The notes beneath the pieces are model-generated. The model was not told the origin of the DNA. It saw only the letters and a list, made by a program, of their open reading frames with translations, and did no database searches. This document shows positions 23,791-32,540 of a DNA stretch of 34,956 nucleotides, piece by piece. This DNA comes from Planctomycetota bacterium. Its GTDB lineage: Bacteria > Planctomycetota > UBA1135 > GCA-002686595. Where the stretch lies: NCBI GenBank assembly GCA_029259655.1, contig JAJDET010000136.1:1-34956 (forward strand), read 5' to 3'. Position 1 is the first letter of the stretch; every line of letters begins with the position of its first letter. The translations under genes were made by a program, and so were the position numbers.

Positions 23791-26700
23791 ATGAAGGACA
23801 TCCTCCTTCCCTTCTCGTTCGTCCTCGTTCTCGCAGGAGCCGCGAGCGTCTCGAGCTGTGGGCCCTCGAGCTCTTCGAGCGCGGCCACGACGACGACCGG
23901 GAACGTCGGGGGGCAAGCTCTGTCGGTGATCTTCGATCCCAACAAGGGCGGCGAGGCCTCGACCGTTCGGATCGAGGAGATCCGCTGGGGCAGGCTCGTG
24001 GACATCTACGACTCCCACGACGACGACGGCAATCAGGGGACACCGTCGATCCGCACCCTTCAGAATCGCGACTTCCTGATCTCGGACACGATCTTCAGCG
24101 ACGGGACGACCTACGTTCTCGAGACGAACCCGTTCACCGAACAGGCGGAGCTGACCATCCTCGCGGACGCCGACGGCGAGGACCTCGTCGTCGGGGGTAC
24201 GGAGACGCAGGCTGGACGGTTCGAGCGCCTGAGGGACGCGGCGACGACCAACCTCGGATTCGTCGAGCCAACGGGACTCGACCCCAGCGTGTTCATCCCG
24301 CCGTTCCCGCTCGTGCCGCGCAACGCGGCGCTGTCCATCCGCTGCTCGGACCTGCTGGATCCGTCGACGATCCAGGCGCAGACGGTTCGCGTCTTCACGG
24401 GGACGCCGCCGACGCTCGCCTACGACGCGCGCGTCGTCCCGGATCCCAACTACGGCGCTCTCGTGGACGTGGGGGGGGTGCTCCAGTTCCGCCCCACGCG
24501 TGTGATCGTCGACTTCGCGGTCTCCGAGGCCGAGGCACAGCTGGGCACCGCACAGGTCAACTCCGTCGGTCTCCCCCCGAGCCAGACGAACCAGCTCACC
24601 AACGTCGTCATCCGAATACCCACGAAGGTCGATGGTTCCCTCGGGCAGTTCCAGCTCCTGCGCAACCTGGCCGGGCACACCCTCGATTTCCCTCGGGACG
24701 ACTCCCACCCGGAGAGCGACCTCTCGGAGAGCACTCCCACGAAGAACATCGTCCGCAGCTTCCGCTCCGGGCGTTCGGATCCTGGGTTGACGAACCCGGA
24801 TCCGAACAACGGCTTCCTGCTCGACGTCGACGCCCCGAGCATCCTCGGTTCGCAACCGGTCTCCGTGACCTCAGTGCCCGCGAGTGTCCCTCCTGACGCT
24901 CTGCAAGGTGACTCACCCAACGATTCTATCTTCCTGACGAACATCGAGTACGGCATCGCGGGCTGCGCGCAGACTCCGCGGCGCGGCGACATCCTGAGCA
25001 TGAACGGGACGCAGTTCGCCGAGATCTTCACGCAGGTGACACGCCAGGCGGCTCCTCCTCAGAACGGTCTGGCCTCCGACGTGCGCGTCCGCTTGCTTCC
25101 GATTCCTTCGGGAGCGGACATCGCCGACCTCCGGACCGATTTCCTCGCTGCGACGACCGGCAACTTCCAGTCCGTGTTCGCGCCGGGCCCCGGCGCCATC
25201 CCGGAGTGCTTCCTCCAGATCTCGCCTACTCCCGGGAGTCCTCCGGTGGAAGGCATCGACTTGCAGCCGCAGATCACGGTCCGGTTCAGCGAACCGATGG
25301 ATCCGGACTCGGTCACGCCCCACGACACGTTTCGGCTCGCACGCGAGAGGTCCGGGTTTCCAGGACCCGCGCCGCGCGAAATGGTGGTTGCCGAGGTGAC
25401 GGCTTCGCCCGACCTGCGCGAGTTCCGGTTCTCACCCGTGACGGATCTCCGCCACCTCGGGACTCCGCCGGGCAACATCGGCGACGAGTACTTCTTCAAC
25501 CTGGTGGGCGGATCCAACGGTGTCACGGATCTGGCCGGCAACGGTCTGAACCAACCGCTGCCCAAGGACCTCCGCTTGGTCGTGGACAGCGGCCTTCCCG
25601 ACAGCGAGACCGGTGGGTTCGTCCTGAACTTCGACGAGGTGGACGAGGACCACAACTCGTCCGACGCGCTGGACCTCTTCCCGGAGATTCGCGGGCAGTT
25701 CAGCTACGACCTGGCACGAGGACGGATCCTCCCACGGCCAGTGACTCGCGAGGCGCGGCCGGTCGACCGCTCCGGACCTCTGTTCAGCATCATGACGCCG
25801 ACATCGGCGCCGATCATCACGCCCCTGTCACCGCGTGGGAGCCGGATGCAGACCGTCTGGCGCTACGCGGACGTCGGATTCTCCGTTCTCGAGGAGGGCA
25901 CGGCGAACATCGACGTCGAGGGCCTCAGCTGGGTCCCCTTCAGTGGCTCCATAGCCACGGACTTCTTCTCGAACTTCGAGATCCAGCTGACGCATTCCCG
26001 ACGGATGCCGGAGGAGTGGGTGTTTCCGGTCCTCCAAGGCGGAACGGGCTACGCGTCTTACCCGAACTCCGGGCTTGGCACCTCGTTCAGCTTCAACAAC
26101 CTCAAGCACCCTTCCAACACCACGGCGATCGTCCATTCCCGCGAGAAGGGATACTTCGTCACACCGACCAAGCTCTTCACCAGCTCGTCGACCCTCGGTC
26201 TCAAGCTGATGCCCTACCCGCTGAACCAGGACATTCCGCCGGAGGACTTCGAGTACTACACGTGGCGGGACACGGCTGTCACGGGGAAGGGGGGGAGCAG
26301 CGGCTTCGGCGTCGAGCTCAAGGCGTTCGTGACGGTCGGGTCTCTCTGCGACGTGGGCATCCCGACCATTTACGACCCCGGAGGCGTCCGGTCGCTCGGC
26401 CTTCCGCTCCTGATGGACTTCAAGTGCTTCCGGGACGACGCCGCCATCGGGCTCAACGGTCTGATGACGTCTTTTGCGGTGGCGACCACGCGCAAGCCGG
26501 TCTTCCGGGTCTTCTCGACGGGCGGCAACAGCCCGACGGGCGCTCCGATCTTCGTCAACGCCGACTTGTCGGGACAGGCGCAAGGCGGGATCACGCCGGG
26601 GGGGGTGGCGACGCCCGGCGACGACAACACGGTGATGTTCGGTCAGCTCGACTTCGTCATCCGCGTCAGTCGCGTCCACTCGATCTGGCACGACACGAGG

Positions 26701-27111
26701 ACCAGGGGGCCCGGATTCGCCGACTTTCTCGATCCCATCATCGAGCCGCGGCCCGATCAGCTCCCGACCGGCACGAGGATCCAGCTGGCCTTCCGCGGTG
26801 CGACCACCGTGACGGGGGCGGACGTCGGTGACGCGCGGAAGTACGACGCCTACGGGGATCCCTTGATGACGAGGCTGGTCGCGGGTCCCAACTGTCCCAG
26901 CCCGCTCGTCCTCGGCAGCGATATCAACTCGGCGAAGTTCGAGACTCAGTCCAAGATCAATGTCACGTTCTTCCAGACGGCGGAGTGGCGGCCCATCCAC
27001 TCCAATGACGGCGCGAAGTTCCTCCAGACGCGCATCACGTTCGTCTCGAACGCCGCAACCGGACTGACTCCGGAACTCTCCACGCTGGCGATCGCTTATC
27101 AGCAGAGGTAG
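23791..27111 (+). CDS. Large lipoprotein with Ig-like (SbsA-type) domain
   Basis: The 1106-residue protein has a lipoprotein signal (VSSC, Cys23) followed by a Ser/Thr/Gly linker. The rest is beta-rich and mostly without known domains. One segment near residues 470-590 (ISPTPGSPPVEGIDLQPQ, ITVRFSEPMDPDSVTP and VTDLAGNGL) is the SbsA/Big_5 Ig-like pattern. An earlier stretch at about 165-270 (FIPPFPLVPRNAALSIRCSD, DPSTIQAQTVRVFTG) looks like a divergent copy. The C-terminal 300 residues (for example MFGQLDFVIRVSRVHSIW) have no recognised match. It should sit in the outer membrane or on the cell surface, likely as an adhesin or structural protein. No ribosome-binding site is evident. The SOD gene starts 7 bases after its stop. 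Confidence 0.75.
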   Translation: MKDILLPFSFVLVLAGAASVSSCGPSSSSSAATTTTGNVGGQALSVIFDPNKGGEASTVRIEEIRWGRLVDIYDSHDDDGNQGTPSIRTLQNRDFLISDTIFSDGTTYVLETNPFTEQAELTILADADGEDLVVGGTETQAGRFERLRDAATTNLGFVEPTGLDPSVFIPPFPLVPRNAALSIRCSDLLDPSTIQAQTVRVFTGTPPTLAYDARVVPDPNYGALVDVGGVLQFRPTRVIVDFAVSEAEAQLGTAQVNSVGLPPSQTNQLTNVVIRIPTKVDGSLGQFQLLRNLAGHTLDFPRDDSHPESDLSESTPTKNIVRSFRSGRSDPGLTNPDPNNGFLLDVDAPSILGSQPVSVTSVPASVPPDALQGDSPNDSIFLTNIEYGIAGCAQTPRRGDILSMNGTQFAEIFTQVTRQAAPPQNGLASDVRVRLLPIPSGADIADLRTDFLAATTGNFQSVFAPGPGAIPECFLQISPTPGSPPVEGIDLQPQITVRFSEPMDPDSVTPHDTFRLARERSGFPGPAPREMVVAEVTASPDLREFRFSPVTDLRHLGTPPGNIGDEYFFNLVGGSNGVTDLAGNGLNQPLPKDLRLVVDSGLPDSETGGFVLNFDEVDEDHNSSDALDLFPEIRGQFSYDLARGRILPRPVTREARPVDRSGPLFSIMTPTSAPIITPLSPRGSRMQTVWRYADVGFSVLEEGTANIDVEGLSWVPFSGSIATDFFSNFEIQLTHSRRMPEEWVFPVLQGGTGYASYPNSGLGTSFSFNNLKHPSNTTAIVHSREKGYFVTPTKLFTSSSTLGLKLMPYPLNQDIPPEDFEYYTWRDTAVTGKGGSSGFGVELKAFVTVGSLCDVGIPTIYDPGGVRSLGLPLLMDFKCFRDDAAIGLNGLMTSFAVATTRKPVFRVFSTGGNSPTGAPIFVNADLSGQAQGGITPGGVATPGDDNTVMFGQLDFVIRVSRVHSIWHDTRTRGPGFADFLDPIIEPRPDQLPTGTRIQLAFRGATTVTGADVGDARKYDAYGDPLMTRLVAGPNCPSPLVLGSDINSAKFETQSKINVTFFQTAEWRPIHSNDGAKFLQTRITFVSNAATGLTPELSTLAIAYQQR

Positions 27112-27118
27112 AGAGAAC

Positions 27119-27835
27119 ATGAGCGTCACGAACCGCCGCAAGTTTCTCGGACTTACAGGGGCCGGCGTGCTCGGTGTTGTTTCGGGGGGTGAGACCCTCG
27201 GGGCTTCTCGAGGGCGGGCGGTCGCCGCGGCCGCCGAGCACGTGCTTCCGGAGCTGCCCTACGACTACGACGCCCTGGAGCCACACGTGGACGAGCGGAC
27301 GATGCGTCTTCACCACCAGAACCACCACGGAGGAGCCGTGCGTGGTCTCAACCGGACGGAGAAAGCGTTCGCGGCCATGTCGAAGTCGGGTGACTTCTCC
27401 GGCGCGCGCAAGCTTTGCAGGGATCTCGCCTACTACGGCTCGAGCCACATTCTCCACAGCACCTTCTGGACGAACATGAAGCCGGCCACTGAAGGCGAGC
27501 CCGCGGGTGAGCTCGCGGATTTCCTCGAGCGGGACTTCGGGAGCATCGAGGCGTTCCGGGAGCTTTTCCTCGCCGCGACCGACTCGGCACCGGCCTCTGG
27601 CTGGGGGATGCTCGCCTACCACGCGGAATTCGATCGGCTGATGGTGCTGCAGGTGGAAGACCACGAGAACCGATTCCTCTGCGGCGTGGTCCCGCTCCTC
27701 GTGTGTGACGTGTGGGAGCACGCTTACTACCTCGAGTACCAGAACCGGCGTTCGGAGTGGACGGCGGCGTTCATGGGGCACCTCATCGACTGGGACAACG
27801 TGGCCGGGCGGTTCTCCGCCGCTCGCGGCGGCTGA
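27119..27835 (+). CDS. Tat-exported Fe/Mn superoxide dismutase
   Basis: The 238-residue protein starts with a Tat signal (NRRKFLGLTGAGV) followed by a mature Fe/Mn-SOD: LPYDYDALEPHVDERTMRLHHQNHHG, SSHILHSTFW, SGWGMLAYH and LLVCDVWEHAYYLEYQN. The four metal ligands are His65, His113, Asp197 and His201. It dismutates superoxide outside the cytoplasm, presumably after folding with metal inside, as a Tat signal implies. The fold is complete and of normal length. It lies 7 bases after the lipoprotein stop, so both are probably one transcript. Whether it takes Fe or Mn cannot be settled. The N-terminal signal is unusual for a Fe/Mn-SOD, which is usually cytosolic. Confidence 0.92.
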   Translation: MSVTNRRKFLGLTGAGVLGVVSGGETLGASRGRAVAAAAEHVLPELPYDYDALEPHVDERTMRLHHQNHHGGAVRGLNRTEKAFAAMSKSGDFSGARKLCRDLAYYGSSHILHSTFWTNMKPATEGEPAGELADFLERDFGSIEAFRELFLAATDSAPASGWGMLAYHAEFDRLMVLQVEDHENRFLCGVVPLLVCDVWEHAYYLEYQNRRSEWTAAFMGHLIDWDNVAGRFSAARGG

Positions 27836-27902
27836 CCGCGGGAGATCGGGGCGAGCCGCAGCGCAGGCTTCAGCCTCGCGGGTCGGTGGCCGACGAAGGA
27901 GT

Positions 27903-28712
27903 ATGGGTTCCGAGCACCCGACCGCGTCGCGGCCTGCGGGGACCGAGCGCGCGCGAGCCCAGGCGCTGTGCGCAGGCTGCTGCGCCGCATTCGCGCGGGA
28001 TGAGCTGCAGGTCGTGGGCGAGGAGTGTCTCTGCCCGCGCTGCGCGGCGCGGACCGACGAGAGGGAACCGCGCCCGCCCGATCCGCACCCGGATCCTCGA
28101 TTCGCGAAGGTCGCTGCGAGCGTGGCCACGGCCACCGTCGATGCCCGCGGTCCATTCGGGTTCCTCCGGGACGACATGCGCGCCTGGTGCGCCGAAGCCT
28201 CGTGGTTGCCGCGAGTCCCGCTGCTCGGGCTGATGGCCTACTGGACCGTGCGGCACCTGGGTGACGCCGAATACTCGAGCGTGATCGGCGCGCTGAACTT
28301 CGGAGTTCACGAGCTCGGGCACGTGGTGTTCGGTGTTCTCGGCAAGTTCCTCGGAATCGCCGGGGGGACGTTGCTGCAGTGCATGGCCCCGGTCGTGGGA
28401 GCGGCGATGTTCCTCCGCCAGCGTGACTACTTCGCAGTAGCGTTCGCGCTCGCGTGGTTCGCGACCAACCTCTACAACGTCGCCGTCTACGTGGCCGACG
28501 CGCGTTCACAGTCGCTGCCGCTCGTGGGTCTGGGAGCCGGCGAACCGATTCACGACTGGGGCTATCTCCTGAGCGAGCTCGGGCTACTGAGCTCCGACCA
28601 GACCCTCGCCGTGATCCTGCGTGGATGCGGAGCCCTGTTCTTCGTGGCCGCGCTGGGCCTCGGGGGGTGGCTCTTGTGGGGCATGTGGTCGCGGCGGAGA
28701 GTCACTCCCTGA
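27903..28712 (+). CDS. Membrane protein with N-terminal zinc ribbon and HELGH motif
   Basis: The 269-residue protein has a zinc-ribbon-like N terminus (Cys23, Cys26 and Cys44, Cys47) and then several hydrophobic helices. The first membrane helix pair contains LNFGVHELGHVVFGVLG with His136, Glu137, His140, an HExxH zinc site embedded in a membrane segment as in M50/site-2 proteases. Later helices are YFAVAFALAWFATNLYNVAVYVAD and ALFFVAALGLGGWLLWGMW. A second metal ligand (the Asp of NxxPxxPLDG in M50) is not evident, although HDWGYLL might supply one, so peptidase activity is uncertain. AAGGAG is only one base from the ATG, which is closer than usual, but no better start exists. The family is not one I recognise by name. 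Confidence 0.65.
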   Translation: MGSEHPTASRPAGTERARAQALCAGCCAAFARDELQVVGEECLCPRCAARTDEREPRPPDPHPDPRFAKVAASVATATVDARGPFGFLRDDMRAWCAEASWLPRVPLLGLMAYWTVRHLGDAEYSSVIGALNFGVHELGHVVFGVLGKFLGIAGGTLLQCMAPVVGAAMFLRQRDYFAVAFALAWFATNLYNVAVYVADARSQSLPLVGLGAGEPIHDWGYLLSELGLLSSDQTLAVILRGCGALFFVAALGLGGWLLWGMWSRRRVTP

Positions 28713-28719
28713 GCGGAGT

Positions 28720-29070
28720 GCGGCTCGGAGAGGCGGACCCCCGAAGCGAAGGTGCGCTACACGTCGAACAGGGGGCCATCGAGTCGCTGAACGTCCGCGC
28801 CGACGACAACCTCCTGCAGCATCTGACCGCCGTCGTGCACGGCGACACGCTCCAGCTGCCCACGGGGAGCAACGTGGACCGGAGGCCCACCCAGATGACC
28901 GAGTAGTTTCTCACGCTGACGTCCCTCGAGGGCCCAAGCGGACGCCACGCGTGAGCGTCAGCGACCAGCTCTTCGTCACCATCACCATCACCATCACCAG
29001 CAGCGGTTCCGTGTACTACGTCGGCAACCCGACGATCACCCCCACGATCACCGGCACCGGCGAGGTGATT
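28720..29070 (+). pseudogene. Broken DUF2807 (GIN-domain) adhesin-like gene
   Basis: Frame 2 from 28720 reads GALHVEQGAIESLNVRADD followed by NLLQHL, the N-terminal hallmark of DUF2807. A TAG at 28904-28906 interrupts it, and the same frame then gives FLTLTSLEGPSG before another stop. From about 28952 a different frame reads VSVSDQLFVTI, SSGSVYYVGNPTIT and ITGTGEVIQL, the family's usual C-terminal end. The middle of the domain (roughly 100 residues) is missing between the parts. This is a decayed gene with at least a stop, a frame change and a large deletion. Its normal product would be a secreted beta-solenoid. The 3' segment also contains a short tandem repeat. Confidence 0.6.
28975..28998 (+). 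repeat. 6-base tandem repeat (ATCACC)
   Basis: GTCACC followed by three ATCACC units. In the decayed DUF2807 frame this writes VTITITIT where the family normally has a GSG segment, so it looks like a microsatellite expansion after the gene stopped being selected. Confidence 0.7.
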
Positions 29071-29225
29071 CAGCTTCCCCCCAGCTCCCCGCCGATTCTG
29101 CTGTGTCTCGCCGGCCCACAGCCACTCGTGCCGCCCGTGATCTTGGAGCTTGGGAGCCGCTGGACCCCCTAGCTGCGCAGCAACCTCCGTCACACCGCCT
29201 CCCCTGCCCTGGCAGCGCGCCCTTC

Positions 29226-29261
29226 GCAGCGGTTCGCTCAACCTGTTCTTGACTCACCTTT
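29226..29261 (+). repeat. Repeated upstream element of BNR gene, copy 1
   Basis: Matches 32252-32287 at 28 of 36 positions without a gap. The core is TTCGC-CAAC--GT-CTTGA-TCACCT. It lies 119 bases before the BNR-like gene start and contains CTTGAC, a possible -35 hexamer. The second copy lies just before the remnant of a related gene, so the element probably belongs to the 5' region of both. Confidence 0.5.
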
Positions 29262-29380
29262 CCGTTCGTTTCGGTCGTGTCGGACGGCGGCGCCAACGAT
29301 ACGTCGCCACTTGTCGTCGAGCCCACCAGTGCCCGTCTCCCGCACTATCGAAAAACGGGCCGGCCTCGTACCCTCCGATA

Positions 29381-30511
29381 ATGAACACGACGACCAGGTT
29401 TGCAGCTGCGGTGCTGATTCTCGTGCTGACTGTCCAGATTGCGGAGGCACAGTTCTCGGCGCCGACCTCGGCCCCGATCTCGCAAGCGAACTGCAACAAC
29501 ATCGGGGGCATCCCGTCCATCGGGACGACAGCGGACGACGGGACGACCTGGGCCACGAGCTCCAAGCCCATGCAGACCGGGCAGGGCAGCTTCGGCTTGG
29601 CCGTGGTCCGCGGCTCTGACCGGATCCTGGCGGAGTACCAGAGCAAGATCTACGTGTCCCAGAACGGCGGCTGCAACTGGCGACCGGTCGGCACGATCTC
29701 GGGCTCGACCCTTCGGCTCGTAGGGTCGGGAAGCAGGGCCTACGCGTGGACCTTCGTGGAGTCTCAGAGCGTTTGGCGCATCGACCTCGACGCCTCCGGG
29801 CGTAACAAGGTCGTGCCGGTCAAGGGTCTCTTCGAGGGCGTTGTCGCTCTGGGCGTCGATCCGCTGGACGACCTGCACGTGCGTGGGCTGGATGGAAACG
29901 GTGGGTTCTTCGAATCATTCGATGGCGGCGAGACCTGGAACCCGCTGGGCACGGGTGCGCCGACGACCGTGATCGTGTACTTCGCCGCCTTCGATCCCGC
30001 GGACATCGATCACGTCGTCGTGGGCATGGTGTCGGACGGCGTCGTCACGACCTTCGACGGCGGAGCGAGCTGGACCTTCGCCTCGGGTCTCACGCAGACC
30101 GGCGGCGCGACCAACTCGTTCAACGGAGTCGTCTCGGAGGCGGACCCGTCCGTGGTCTGGGTCGAGTCGATCGACATCGACGAGAGCGTCGGAGGCGCTC
30201 CGTCGGGAGGCAAGCACATCTACCGTTCGGGCGACGGAGGCCTCTCCTTCACGCCAGTCGTGGACGCCGGAAACGGAGTCACGCTGACGAACGGCGCCGC
30301 CATCGCAGCCGACCCGACCAACCGCGATCTGGTCTACGTCCCGTTCGGCTCTTCGGTGTTCGGGAACCTCCTGGAGCTCTACCGCTACGATCATGCGACG
30401 GGCACGCTCACGTGGACGACGACCACCACGACCCCGCACGCGAAGATCCGTTCGATGGTGTTCGCCCCGCAGCAACCAGGTCGACTGGTGGCGGGGTTCG
30501 AGGGGAGCTGA
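29381..30511 (+). CDS. Secreted BNR-repeat (sialidase-like) propeller protein
   Basis: The 376-residue protein starts at the ATG at 29381 with a signal peptide (1-23, ending AEAQF). It holds four BNR/Asp-box-like repeats: QNGGCNWRPV (94-103), DGGETWNPLG (181-190), DGGASWTFAS (226-235) and DGGLSFTPVV (285-294), and it ends in PGRLVAGFEGS. The layout is a beta-propeller as in sialidase-like and sortilin-type proteins, but the sialidase catalytic residues (Arg triad) are not evident, so it may be a binding protein or adhesin. No clear ribosome-binding site precedes the start. A truncated second copy of its 3' end lies at 32310-32535. It converges with the gene at 30552-32171 across a hairpin. 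Confidence 0.8.
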   Translation: MNTTTRFAAAVLILVLTVQIAEAQFSAPTSAPISQANCNNIGGIPSIGTTADDGTTWATSSKPMQTGQGSFGLAVVRGSDRILAEYQSKIYVSQNGGCNWRPVGTISGSTLRLVGSGSRAYAWTFVESQSVWRIDLDASGRNKVVPVKGLFEGVVALGVDPLDDLHVRGLDGNGGFFESFDGGETWNPLGTGAPTTVIVYFAAFDPADIDHVVVGMVSDGVVTTFDGGASWTFASGLTQTGGATNSFNGVVSEADPSVVWVESIDIDESVGGAPSGGKHIYRSGDGGLSFTPVVDAGNGVTLTNGAAIAADPTNRDLVYVPFGSSVFGNLLELYRYDHATGTLTWTTTTTTPHAKIRSMVFAPQQPGRLVAGFEGS

Positions 30512-30516
30512 GCGGT

Positions 30517-30536
30517 CCCCGAGAATCACTTCGGGG
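30517..30536. terminator. Hairpin between convergent genes
   Basis: CCCCGA and TCGGGG form a 6-bp stem with an 8-base loop between the BNR-like stop (30511) and the stop of the minus-strand gene (30552). It could terminate both transcripts. No T-run follows. Confidence 0.35.
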
Positions 30537-30551
30537 TCAGGGCTTGCCGCC

Positions 30552-32171
30552 TCACCGCGTGTACAACCGCACTTCGAATCCGGCCGTGGTGCGGTGCGCG
30601 GCGAGCGTGAGCTGGGAATCGAACGGGTCCTTCTCATCCGGTGAAGGCTTCCCCTCATGCAGGAGAGCCAGCGTTCGGAGGTGGGAGAGCTCGGCGTAGG
30701 CGAATGCGAAGGCGCCGGCGTTTTCGTCGAATGCCGCCTGGAGCTGCGAGCTCGGTTTCAGCCCGGCTCCTTCCACCCGCCCCAGCGCGCGGAGACCGCG
30801 CACCAGGGTCTCCCGGCTGAAGCTCACCAGCAGGCGGTGGGGCAGGATGGACAATCCGCCGTCAGTCTCTTTCACCGCGATGTCGTCGCCGCCCGTGTAA
30901 GTGTCGCGGCCCCCCAGGTAGGTCTTGGCCCCTTCCAGCTCGATGGGGTCGACGCCTATTCCGCCTACACCGAGCACAGCCTCGAAGGCATCCAGGAACC
31001 GGTTGCCGTCGACCAGGCCGGCGAGGAAACCGAACCCTTCCTCTCCCTCCAGCGGCAATTCGTCCGGGTCCAGGACGTGGTACAGCGCGAACAAACCCTC
31101 GAGCTGTTCGAGGACGTCTTCGACAGGGTCTACACCCGAGAGAGCTTTCGCAGCCGCCAATCCCTGATCGACGATTATCAAGCCGCCCTCTTCCTCTCGC
31201 TCGAAAGCGGCACGCGCCGTCGCGTAGAAACGACTCACGTTCCAGTCGATCGCGCACGCGTACCAGGTACCGCGCGGCAGATCGGGAGGAAGCATGATCG
31301 GAAGGGGCTCGAGGCTGTCCGCCAGTTCCGCGGCGAGCGTTCCCTCGGGGATTCGCAGCCGCGCGTTCACCTCGACGTGCGTCCCGGGAGAGACGTCCGC
31401 GGTGGCGAAGAGCCACGTTCCGCCCTCGAGGCCCAGGAGACCCGTCGGATCGGGAAGCACACTCTCCACGGCCTCGCGAAGCGCCTTCTCCGCCATGCCC
31501 ACGAAAGGCGTGAAGTCGACGAAGGCCGCGATCCCGCGAGTCGTTCCACCCCCGGCGGCGAGGAACCCCGCGACCACCGGTGCGCGGCGCTCTCCTCCCA
31601 ACAGACCCCCGAGGCTGTCTTCCAACGCCTCCAGCACCGCCTCCGCACTGTCGCCCGAGTAGAGCCCCAGGGCGAGGGGGTGATCGAGGAAAGCCAGGAA
31701 GTGCCCGGTGCGTTCGATCGAAGTGCCGGGAGTATCCGGCCAGGCGGCGAGCTCGACCCGCCCGCCCGCGATCTCGACCGTGCGTCGCGGCTGGTCCGTC
31801 AGCCATCCGTTCAACACATCAGCAAGTGCTGCGCGGTTCGGCGGTGGTTCCGCAAGGAAGCCCGCCACTTCACCGGTGAAGAAGAGCAGGGCTTCGCCGT
31901 GCAGCTCGAGAGCCAGCTCGAACAGGCCGTCGAAGTCGGTCCCCGTGGCCTCCTCGTACTCTTGCGCCAGGGCGTGGAGCCCTGGCTCTCCGTCAGGAGA
32001 ACCGTACAGCGCCACCCAGTCGTTGAGCTCGGCCCGGGAGCGCAGAGCGTTCGGGTCGGCGACGTGCAGAAGAGCGAAGGCCTCTTCAGGCACTGCGGCG
32101 AGAAGCGATCCCTCCTCCGAGAGCTGAGGTGAGGCGAGCGAGCCGATGAGAAGTGCCGGGATAAGGTGCAT
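30552..32171 (-). CDS. Secreted protein of unknown function
   Basis: The 539-residue protein starts at the ATG at 32171 (GAGGAGAG upstream) with a short signal peptide (MHLIPALLIGSLASPQ). The opening VPEEAFALLHVADPNALR and the repeated alternation of beta segments and helices (GEALLFFTGE, TRGIAAFVDFTPF, GTWLFATADVSPG, LVDGNRFLDAFEAVL, LLVSFSRETLVRGL) resemble DUF3352-like secreted proteins, which I can suggest only weakly. The protein is acidic, has no Cys pair or catalytic motif, and shows no membrane anchor after the signal. An open frame upstream to 32267 is not supported. Its start region abuts the remnant of the duplicated BNR gene. Confidence 0.65.
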   Translation of the reverse strand: MHLIPALLIGSLASPQLSEEGSLLAAVPEEAFALLHVADPNALRSRAELNDWVALYGSPDGEPGLHALAQEYEEATGTDFDGLFELALELHGEALLFFTGEVAGFLAEPPPNRAALADVLNGWLTDQPRRTVEIAGGRVELAAWPDTPGTSIERTGHFLAFLDHPLALGLYSGDSAEAVLEALEDSLGGLLGGERRAPVVAGFLAAGGGTTRGIAAFVDFTPFVGMAEKALREAVESVLPDPTGLLGLEGGTWLFATADVSPGTHVEVNARLRIPEGTLAAELADSLEPLPIMLPPDLPRGTWYACAIDWNVSRFYATARAAFEREEEGGLIIVDQGLAAAKALSGVDPVEDVLEQLEGLFALYHVLDPDELPLEGEEGFGFLAGLVDGNRFLDAFEAVLGVGGIGVDPIELEGAKTYLGGRDTYTGGDDIAVKETDGGLSILPHRLLVSFSRETLVRGLRALGRVEGAGLKPSSQLQAAFDENAGAFAFAYAELSHLRTLALLHEGKPSPDEKDPFDSQLTLAAHRTTAGFEVRLYTR

Positions 32172-32251
32172 GGGGAGGTCTCTCCTCGCCTTGGCGCGAG
32201 TTCGGTTGGGTGCAGTACGCTCACCCCTGGAGCACGACCTGTGCCAGGGCC

Positions 32252-32287
32252 GCGGCGATTCGCCCAACTCGTCCTTGATTCACCTCT
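32252..32287 (+). repeat. Repeated upstream element, copy 2
   Basis: The second copy of the 36-base element at 29226-29261 (28/36). It lies 81 bases upstream of the minus-strand gene start and 23 bases before the BNR remnant. Its presence beside a copied BNR 3' end suggests that the whole 5' and 3' of a paralogue were here once. Confidence 0.45.
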
Positions 32288-32309
32288 TAGGGCGATCAGG
32301 CGGAGTCGC

Positions 32310-32535
32310 GCAGGCGCCGCCGCACTCGATGCCCCATGCACCGAATGTACGGCACATGCACGTTTTGTCCCCGGCGGGTCCGCAGCAGAGAGATTCCTGC
32401 CGGTCCGATTCACCGCGACCACCCCGACGGCACGGTCCGGACAAACGTCGAAGGCGAGCGGACTCGAAGATCCCTTCCATGGTGTTCGCCCCGCAGCAAC
32501 CGGGTCGACTCGTGGCGGGGTTCGAGGGGAGCTGA
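32310..32535 (+). pseudogene. Collapsed copy of the BNR-like gene (3' part)
   Basis: The last 76 bases (32465-32540) match 30441-30516 at 72 positions and end in the same MVFAPQQPGRLVAGFEGS and TGA. Upstream, pieces in other frames resemble the BNR protein just before its end: FVPGGSAAERFLPVRF against YVPFGSSVFGNLLELYRY, and RDHPDGTV against YDHATGTL. Frame changes therefore break it at least twice. With the repeated element at 32252 this is a paralogue that has lost about 1 kb from its middle. Confidence 0.55.
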
Positions 32536-32540
32536 GCGGT
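32465..32540 (+). repeat. Direct repeat of BNR gene 3' end
   Basis: The 76-base stretch matches 30441-30516 with four differences. The identity extends six bases past the stop codon into the flank, so it was copied as DNA, not only conserved as protein. Distance between the copies is 2024 bases. Confidence 0.85.

Noticed and set aside
28702..29241. Minus-strand open frame across the DUF2807 remnant
   Set aside because: No motif or start site; the plus strand clearly carries remnants of a known family.
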